NCBI RefSeq assembly: GCF_004296935.1
Contig: NZ_SCVH01000025.1
Coordinates: 1 to 39,886 of the forward strand
Origin: Reyranella sp.
Lineage (GTDB): Bacteria; Pseudomonadota; Alphaproteobacteria; Reyranellales; Reyranellaceae
DNA length: 39,886 nucleotides
Reading direction: 5' to 3'
A program made the position numbers and the translations under genes. The notes under the pieces are model-generated. The model was not told where the DNA came from. It ran no database searches and saw only the letters and a list, made by a program, of their open reading frames with translations. Shown here in pieces: positions 34,238 through 39,886 of this stretch. Each line of letters opens with the position of its first letter. Positions within the stretch are counted from its first letter, which is position 1.

Positions 34238-35326
34238 CCGGTCGGGAACGACGCAGCGCTGCTTGCCGCAGCGCGACGGGGAGACGCTGCGGCCTGGGAA
34301 GAATTTCTGCGTCGGTGGTCGCCCTTGCTGTTCGCCATCGTCGGCCGCGTATTTCCCGGCGAGATCGCCCGGGCGGCGTTCATCGACGTGGTTCGGCGCC
34401 TCCACGCCGACGGCTGCGCGGCATTGGGCGACTGGAAAGCCGGCGGTTCCTTCGAGATCTTTCTGTCGTTCAAGACAGCCGACCTGTTGGCCGATCGCCT
34501 CGTCCTTCTGCTGCAATCGGACGGGGCTGCCGGATGGATCGCCTTCGAGAGCCTGTATGGCGCCGAGATCGGACGCATCGCGCGCGGACGCGGGCGCAGT
34601 GCAGGCCTCGCGGCCGACGACGTGCTCGATCTCGAGCAGGACATGAAGCTCGCTCTCATGGACGACTCGGCCGCGACGCTGCGGCGCTTCGCGGGACGCG
34701 GCAGCTTCACCGGCTTCGTGCGCATCGTCGCGCAGCACCTGGCCGAAGACCTCGTTCGCGCCCGTCTCGGACGGCAGCGCGATCCCGAGGCCGTGCAGCG
34801 CCTCGATCCCCTGGCCCGGTGCATCTACCGCCTTCTCCATGTCGAGGGCCATCGCGCCGATCAGCTGGAGCATCTCGTTCGCGACGCGTCGGGCCAGCCA
34901 TTGCCGAAAGCGGAGATCGTCGCGGCCGTCTCGCGCCTCGATTCGGTGCTGGGGGCACATGCCCCGCTGGGCCGTCCGCGCGCCGTCTCACTCACCGTCG
35001 TGTCCGCCGACGGCGAGCAGCGGGACCGCCCGCTGCCGAACGACGCCCCCAGTCCGGAGGCGCTCCTGATCGCCTCCGAGGAACGCACCCGGCAGGAGGT
35101 GGCCCTCGATGCCGTCGTGGCAGCCATGGCCTCCCTGCCGCAAGATGCGCGAGCGTACCTGCACCATCGTTTCATGCAGGACCCGCCCCTGCCGCCGCGC
35201 CGTATCGCAGACCTCATGGGCCTGCCGGTCGAGGAGCTTTATCGCCGGCGGCGGCGCTGGGAAGACCTGCTGCGCGCCGAATTGGGCCGCCTGGGGATCG
35301 ATGAATTCCCGAGCCTGTCCGTCTGA
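34187..35326 (+). CDS. Divergent sigma-70-like transcription factor
   Basis: About 380 residues. An N-terminal ARRGDAAAWEEFLRRWSPLLFAIVGRVF stretch resembles sigma region 2.1-2.2. The C-terminal LDAVVAAMASLPQDARAYLHHRFMQD..PPRRIADLMGLPVEELYRRRRRWEDLLR looks like region 4 (Sigma70_r4: LP..R....L....G.S..EIA..LG.S..TV..R), with a helix-turn-helix ending in an Arg-rich recognition helix. Between them is a longer, less clear section, so it is an unusual ECF-like or sigma-like protein. Starts at ATG 34094, 34187/34190 and 34217 are all possible; the last would follow a promoter in the conserved element. The membrane protein 6 bases downstream suggests a sigma/anti-sigma pair. Confidence 0.65.
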   Translation: MMSSRPGLGVMGLTRLEPVGNDAALLAAARRGDAAAWEEFLRRWSPLLFAIVGRVFPGEIARAAFIDVVRRLHADGCAALGDWKAGGSFEIFLSFKTADLLADRLVLLLQSDGAAGWIAFESLYGAEIGRIARGRGRSAGLAADDVLDLEQDMKLALMDDSAATLRRFAGRGSFTGFVRIVAQHLAEDLVRARLGRQRDPEAVQRLDPLARCIYRLLHVEGHRADQLEHLVRDASGQPLPKAEIVAAVSRLDSVLGAHAPLGRPRAVSLTVVSADGEQRDRPLPNDAPSPEALLIASEERTRQEVALDAVVAAMASLPQDARAYLHHRFMQDPPLPPRRIADLMGLPVEELYRRRRRWEDLLRAELGRLGIDEFPSLSV

Positions 35327-35332
35327 GCGGGC

Positions 35333-35980
35333 ATGGACGAGAGCAGCCTTCCCCATGTGGACGGGGACTTGGCGGTGGCCTGCTTTGGCGACGGCCAGGT
35401 ATCGGCCGCGCAGTCGCGGCTGATCCGGTCGGCGCTCGACCGGCTCGGCGCTGCCGCGAGCGACGCCGCCAACATGCCACCGGGCCTGATCGAGCAGGCC
35501 CTTGCCGCAACCGTCGGCTGCCGTCCGCGGCCAGTCGTGCGTCCGTGGATGCGCCTGGCGGCGGGCGTCGTGGTGCTCAGTGCGACCGGGCTGCTGGCCT
35601 TGCACGTGCTCCGGGACAGCGCGGAATCCGAGTTTGCCGCGCCGCCGTTCGTCGAGACACCGGCCGGACGCCCTCCGAATGTATCGCTTGCCAGCCGCGA
35701 GGCCCAAGCGGAGTCCCACGTCCGTGCGGCGAGCGAACCCGTGACTTACGTCAGGCTGTCGCCGGAGCTGAAACGCGCCTTGCGCGCCTACCTCACGGAC
35801 CCGTCGACCGCTCCGGCCGTGCTGAACGCCCTCGGGCCTCTTGCAGGTCGAGTGCATCACGTCCGGCTCGATGACCGGCTCGCCGTGCTGCTGCGCGAGA
35901 ACCGCCCACTCGCAGGAATCCGCGTCGAAGCCGAGGAGGGTGGGGGACTCCTGTTGCTGCCGCCGGGGAGAGCACCATGA
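35333..35980 (+). CDS. Single-pass membrane protein, putative anti-sigma factor
   Basis: A 215-residue protein: a cytoplasmic-looking N-terminus of about 72 residues (with FGDGQVSAAQSRLIRSALDRLG), one membrane helix (about 73-92, WMRLAAGVVVLSATGLLALHVL), and a periplasmic C-terminal part of about 120 residues (LSPELKRALRAYLTDPS..., ending in GGGLLLLPPGRAP). This topology and the position right after a sigma-like gene are those of ECF anti-sigma factors, but no zinc-finger HXXXCXXC motif is present. Overlaps the next gene by 4 bases (ATGA). Role inferred from context only. Confidence 0.5.
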   Translation: MDESSLPHVDGDLAVACFGDGQVSAAQSRLIRSALDRLGAAASDAANMPPGLIEQALAATVGCRPRPVVRPWMRLAAGVVVLSATGLLALHVLRDSAESEFAAPPFVETPAGRPPNVSLASREAQAESHVRAASEPVTYVRLSPELKRALRAYLTDPSTAPAVLNALGPLAGRVHHVRLDDRLAVLLRENRPLAGIRVEAEEGGGLLLLPPGRAP

Positions 35981-36531
35981 TCCTGAACCCGGCGACCCTG
36001 TTGATTCTCATGGGCCTGCTGATCGCCGCCGCAATTTTTCATTCGGCGTGGTGGCTGCTCGGCCTTGCAGCCCTTGCAGCCTGGGCGGGTTTCGACCGCT
36101 GGGCGCGCGGCGCACCGCCCGGCCGCTACCTCAATCCGGCGACGGGCCGGGAGCTGGCCGAGATCGACCTCGGTCGCGCCCGCGCCAAAGGCTACGCCAT
36201 CTCGGACTTCCTCGCCGCTGCCGTCCAGGGCGAGCGGGGCGCGCTGCTCGGCAGCTACGCCGATCTCGGCGCTCTGGTCGCGGGCTGCGCCGACACGGCG
36301 AAGGGCCTGCCGTTGCTGGAGCCGCGCAAGGCCTCCGTGGTCGGCGCCCTCGTGTGCAGTTGCGCGACCTGCGGTCAGCCCTTCGACCGCTTCTTGAGCC
36401 GGCGCGCCCTGGCAGACGCCATCGGGGCGACGCCACCGCCTATGGCAGATGATGCGCTGCCGCTGATCGACGATGACGGCCGCTGCCCTACTTGCCGCGG
36501 CAACCGGTTGCGCTATGTCTACGATCCCTGA
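35977..36531 (+). CDS. Membrane protein with zinc-ribbon motif
   Basis: A 184-residue protein with two N-terminal membrane helices (about 7-40, LLILMGLLIAAAIF and WWLLGLAALAAWAGF). A cytoplasmic C-terminal part carries two CXXC pairs, CATC (129-132) and CPTC (170-173), which should bind a zinc ion as a ribbon. Start ATG 35977 overlaps the upstream stop, so coupling is likely. The combination of a membrane hairpin and zinc ribbon beside a sigma/anti-sigma pair is not one I recognise. Confidence 0.6.
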   Translation: MILNPATLLILMGLLIAAAIFHSAWWLLGLAALAAWAGFDRWARGAPPGRYLNPATGRELAEIDLGRARAKGYAISDFLAAAVQGERGALLGSYADLGALVAGCADTAKGLPLLEPRKASVVGALVCSCATCGQPFDRFLSRRALADAIGATPPPMADDALPLIDDDGRCPTCRGNRLRYVYDP

Positions 36532-36593
36532 GCCGGATATGCTCGCGGAGAACCGGACAAAACCCACAGCCCGGCCGTCTAAGGAGGCAGGCA

Positions 36594-36974
36594 ATGTGCT
36601 GGAGGTCACCCGTGAGCTCCCTAAGGCTCCTGCAGTCCGTACGCCGCAGTGGCGCCGCCATCGTGATGTCGTCTTTCGTGGCGGCTTGCGGGTTCGACGA
36701 CGGCATCGCGACGCCCTCCGCCGGCACCGGCGGATGGACGGCGCCGGCACCGTCCTACGGCGACAGAAGCGTGTCGGGCAATCGCCCGCCGGTAGAACGA
36801 TCCTATGTCACGCCGCGCGGCGACATGGTCTTCACCAAGCCGCGCGAAACCACGATCGTCGGACGCGACGGCGGCGTCACGGTCATCCAGCGCGATCGCG
36901 ACGGCACACGTACGATCGTCGGTTCGAACGGTGTCAAGGTCGTTCCGCCGGGCAGCGGCTATCGCCGCCGGTGA
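36594..36974 (+). CDS. Small lipoprotein
   Basis: A 126-residue protein with a strong AAGGAGG 7 bases before ATG 36594. The signal region ends IVMSSFVAACG with lipobox Cys32, so it should be lipid-anchored. The mature part is polar and repetitive in style (TPRGDMVFTKPRETTIVGRDGGVTVIQRDRDG), with strand-turn-strand units that look like a small beta domain. The long upstream extension in this frame overlaps the previous gene and is not used. No family is recognised. Confidence 0.6.
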   Translation: MCWRSPVSSLRLLQSVRRSGAAIVMSSFVAACGFDDGIATPSAGTGGWTAPAPSYGDRSVSGNRPPVERSYVTPRGDMVFTKPRETTIVGRDGGVTVIQRDRDGTRTIVGSNGVKVVPPGSGYRRR

Positions 36975-36987
36975 CGGGGAGGCGCGC

Positions 36988-37134
36988 ATGAAGCCGGGCT
37001 TCACGAAGATGACGCCGGCTCTGACATTGGTGATCGGCGCGATTCCGTCCCGCCTTCATGCTCGGCAGGTGGCGCCTCCGGCTCTCAATGTGGGTGGATG
37101 TCTTCGCGCGCTCGGCTGTCGCGGCGAACGCTGA
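36988..37134 (+). CDS. Small 48-residue peptide
   Basis: ATG 36988 has GGGGAGG 6 bases upstream. The peptide (MKPGFTKMTPALTLVIGAIP, then two Cys near the end) could be a small exported or membrane peptide. It lies in the tight gap between the lipoprotein and the large TPR gene, with 8 bases to the next start. Short length makes the call uncertain. Confidence 0.35.
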   Translation: MKPGFTKMTPALTLVIGAIPSRLHARQVAPPALNVGGCLRALGCRGER

Positions 37135-37142
37135 GATATCGC

Positions 37143-39886
37143 ATGCGCATTCGCACGCTTCTCTTGCCTCTCACGATCGGCCTGATCGCATCGGTTGCCG
37201 GGGAACTCGGCAGCCAGACTCACCCGGTCGAGAAGACGGCACCGACCTCGACGCCGGTCGAGTCCGGCATCATCGTCGTCGAGTTCGAGATCAAGGAGGA
37301 GAAGAAGCAACGCGACGACCTCGCCAAGAAAGTCGAGAAACTGCCGCCGGCACAACGCACGCAGGCGAGCGACGAGCTCAAATGGGCCAACCAGCAGATG
37401 GAGTTCGCCGCCAAGGAACTCGTCCGAGCCCGCGCCGAAAAGAACGAGGCCGTGCGCCAAGTTTATCTCAAGGAAGCGATGGACAAGGTCGAGCTTGCCC
37501 GCACCTACGCCCGCCGCGTCGAGACCGCGGTCGGCGTGCCGACGACGGTCGACCCGCGCTATGTCGGCACTGCCGGCCCGACCTCGGGCGGCATACAGCC
37601 CGGCGATTCGCCGGCGTTGCGCCAGCTGCGCCGGTCGGCGGGACTCTCCAAGGACGAGAAAATCGGCGCGGCGTTCGGCGAACGCGACACGGGGCGGCTG
37701 TCCGAGGTTACAGATTATGATGCCAAGACGCACACGGCGACGCTGCCCAACGGCCAGAAGATCAATGTGGCACCGATCCAGCGCGCGGTGAACGCCGCCA
37801 GCGGTGCGGCGCAGCCGCGGCCCCTGTTCGAGCGCACCGAGGTCCCGGGCAAGGCGCCGGTCTGGCGGCTGACGCCGGCCGCCCGCGCGACGCTGCACGA
37901 CCCGGCGAAGCGGCCGACGCTCGACAAGGTGGGCGGTGTCGACCTCAAGGTCACCTACGACATCCTCTCCTTTGCCGGCGTCTCGGATTTCCGGCCCAGG
38001 GGCCCGGCCGCGGTGGTGAAGCGGCCGGTGCTGATCTCGTTGCGTCGCCTTCTCGACAAGGCCGAGCCGTTGCTGCGCGCACCGGACGATTGGCAGCGAC
38101 TGCCCGACGATATCCGCTTTCCCGGCGGCATCGATCGCCTGCATGGCTTCATCCTGGTGCCCGGCGGCAACGACCTCATCCTGGTCGGCGACCGTTCGGA
38201 CAAACCGGAAAACCGCATCTCGCTCGACCTGCTGATCGTCGGTTTCCGGGCCGTTTGGAAGAACGACAGCGACCCGGCGGTGTCCCTCGACGAGCCGCCC
38301 GGCGGCGGTGCCACTTTCACGCGGTACGCTCGGGTCGAGAAGATCCCGTTCCAGTCGCGTTTCGCCCGCATCATGCTCGATGCCGACTATGCCATGAAGC
38401 ACATCGGCCGCCTTGTCTGGGAACGCCAGCTCGGGGAGTACGGCCGCAAGAGCCTGGCGATCGAGCGCGAAGCAGGGACGCAGCAACTCTTGGCGGCACC
38501 CGGGCGGCGGCTGTGGCTGGCGCCGGCGCCGCTCAGGCCCAACGACATTCGCGTTTCCGCCAGCGGCCGGACGCTGCTCTTCGCCGCCAATGTCCAGCGG
38601 CAGTCGGAAAGCGGGCGTCGCGACGGGACCTACACTGGCGGAACGACGCCCTTCTCACAGCGCCAGGATGAACTCTTCAACCAGTACTATCCGGCCTTCG
38701 AGACGGCGCCTGAAGTCGCGCCGCGCGGAATCTTCCGGCGCATGCGCGGGTTGGTCGACATAGCGACTCTCGGCCGGTTGCTGCGCGAGGCGGAGGTCGC
38801 CGCATCGGCCCTCCAGCGCTTGGTCGACCTGCCGTTGCCGGAGCTGAAGGGTGGGGACGTCGTGCCCAGGACGTACACCAGCTTCTATATTGACCATCCA
38901 GAATTGCCCATCACCCGCAACACTGGCGGCGCGGAACTCAAGGTCCGGCCCCGCGCGCGAGATTTCGATTTGATCCATGACGCCTCTACCCTGATGCTCG
39001 AGCAGGCGGCGGATCGCCTCGTCAAAGGCTCGGCGTTCTCGGCGACGCTCGAGATGTCCCTGTCGGTTCCGCAGTCGACCGCCTTCCCGGAATTCCTCGT
39101 CGACCGCCGTCTGCAGGCGGCAACCGACGACGCCAACGCAGGCCGTCTCGCGGAGGCTGCGGACAAGTTCCGCGAGATCACTCGTCTGGCGCCGTTCGAT
39201 GAGCGTGGCTGGGCCCGTCTCGGATGGGTCGAAGCGAAGCGCAATCGTGTCGCCGAATCGAATGCGGCACTCGCCAAGGCAATCGCGCTCGCACCGAGCG
39301 ATCCTGACGTTCGCCGCTTCGCCCTCCATGCGACGCTCGAGCGAGGAGCGGCCAGCATTGTTGACTGGCCCGAGATCGTGCGCGTCGAAGTGGCCTACGA
39401 CTTCACCATGATGGCACGCGACCGTCTGGCGCGTGGTGACAGGAAGGGAGCACAGGACGCCGCCGTGATGGCCATGGTGTTGTCCGACGTCCCCGAAGCC
39501 GCCCTGCTGCGCGCCATGACGTTTGACGACCCCCTGTCGGATGCCGCGAACGGCGCCCGCCGCGATGCCATCACGCTCTATCGCAAGGCGGCCAAGACCG
39601 ATCCGAACGACGAGAACCGCCGCGCGCTGGCCTTCGCCCTCGCGATCAGCGTCGGCTGGCAAATGGAAGCCATGGTGAAGGCGCTGCCGCGCTACGCCCA
39701 GGTGCGGGAGAGCAGCGCCGCACGCCTGAAGCTGTTTCAGGAGACCTATGGGCTCCTGAAAGAGGTGGCCGAAGCCGAGGAGAACGACCCCGAGCATCCG
39801 CTGGCGCCGGCGCTTCGGCCCCGCCTGCTGATGCTGCAGCAGATGCTGGCCCAGATGGCGGGCTTCAGCGGCAATTTCACCGAATC
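37143..39886 (+). CDS. Large exported TPR-containing protein, 3' truncated
   Basis: The frame is open from ATG 37143 to the window edge, at least 914 codons, with no stop. A signal-like N-terminus (MRIRTLLLPLTIGLIASVAG) leads into a charged helical stretch (KKQRDDLAKKVEKLPPAQ, coiled-coil-like). A middle region follows with RLHGFILVPGGNDLILVGD, a phrasing similar to DUF1598-like proteins (weak). Near residues 675-745 come TPR-like helices (AGRLAEAADKFREITRLAP, then ALAKAIALAPSDPDVR). Later helices (RRDAITLYRKAAKTDPND) suggest more TPRs. It is probably a periplasmic scaffold or enzyme and the last gene visible of the sigma-linked cluster. Function unknown. Confidence 0.75.
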   Translation, partial: MRIRTLLLPLTIGLIASVAGELGSQTHPVEKTAPTSTPVESGIIVVEFEIKEEKKQRDDLAKKVEKLPPAQRTQASDELKWANQQMEFAAKELVRARAEKNEAVRQVYLKEAMDKVELARTYARRVETAVGVPTTVDPRYVGTAGPTSGGIQPGDSPALRQLRRSAGLSKDEKIGAAFGERDTGRLSEVTDYDAKTHTATLPNGQKINVAPIQRAVNAASGAAQPRPLFERTEVPGKAPVWRLTPAARATLHDPAKRPTLDKVGGVDLKVTYDILSFAGVSDFRPRGPAAVVKRPVLISLRRLLDKAEPLLRAPDDWQRLPDDIRFPGGIDRLHGFILVPGGNDLILVGDRSDKPENRISLDLLIVGFRAVWKNDSDPAVSLDEPPGGGATFTRYARVEKIPFQSRFARIMLDADYAMKHIGRLVWERQLGEYGRKSLAIEREAGTQQLLAAPGRRLWLAPAPLRPNDIRVSASGRTLLFAANVQRQSESGRRDGTYTGGTTPFSQRQDELFNQYYPAFETAPEVAPRGIFRRMRGLVDIATLGRLLREAEVAASALQRLVDLPLPELKGGDVVPRTYTSFYIDHPELPITRNTGGAELKVRPRARDFDLIHDASTLMLEQAADRLVKGSAFSATLEMSLSVPQSTAFPEFLVDRRLQAATDDANAGRLAEAADKFREITRLAPFDERGWARLGWVEAKRNRVAESNAALAKAIALAPSDPDVRRFALHATLERGAASIVDWPEIVRVEVAYDFTMMARDRLARGDRKGAQDAAVMAMVLSDVPEAALLRAMTFDDPLSDAANGARRDAITLYRKAAKTDPNDENRRALAFALAISVGWQMEAMVKALPRYAQVRESSAARLKLFQETYGLLKEVAEAEENDPEHPLAPALRPRLLMLQQMLAQMAGFSGNFTE

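Overview
This is a GC-rich, densely coded bacterial chromosome segment. The gene content fits an alphaproteobacterium of the Rhodospirillales/Reyranella kind: an orphan Bug/TctC binding protein, an RraA-like aldolase-fold protein, a GntP permease, a class III adenylate cyclase, and several secreted TPR and FecR proteins. That placement is inferred from gene families; no rRNA or tRNA gene is present to confirm it.

Layout. (1) 1-2680: three overlapping plus-strand genes (glycosyltransferase fragment, SAM methyltransferase, membrane-anchored SGNH hydrolase), probably for decorating a surface glycan. The first 89 bases are an inverted copy of bases 140-228, which looks like a fold-back artefact at a contig end. 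(2) 2735-6293: a TsdA-like dihaem cytochrome c, a sugar-porter MFS protein and a lipoprotein. (3) 6294-7082: no protein gene recognised, but the minus strand carries a structured RNA candidate (possibly 6S RNA) followed by a textbook intrinsic terminator. (4) 7083-13284: membrane protein, MFS exporter, TctC-type binding protein, two unknown proteins and a GntP permease. (5) 13319-19682: secreted GH5 glycosidase, phytanoyl-CoA-dioxygenase-like protein, quinone oxidoreductase, exported glutathione peroxidase, 2OG-Fe(II) oxygenase and an FAD monooxygenase-like protein. (6) 19688-26916: adenylate cyclase, gamma-glutamyltransferase, a 924-residue Ser/Thr kinase with a coiled coil and a peptidoglycan-binding-like module, an RraA-like protein and a frameshifted STAS-like gene.

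(7) 27165-39886 is the most unusual part. A PrcB-like exported protein and a 42-residue membrane peptide precede two tandem paralogous exported TPR proteins and a FecR-domain protein. Next comes a divergent sigma-70-like factor, a single-pass membrane protein placed like an anti-sigma factor, a membrane zinc-ribbon protein, a lipoprotein, a small peptide and a very large exported TPR protein that runs off the window. A conserved 76-77 bp element lies upstream of the TPR-TPR-FecR genes and recurs at the 5' end of the sigma-factor gene. It suggests one regulon: an envelope system with its own sigma factor, perhaps sensed through FecR and the membrane protein. This is inference, but it is the best candidate here for an undescribed system.
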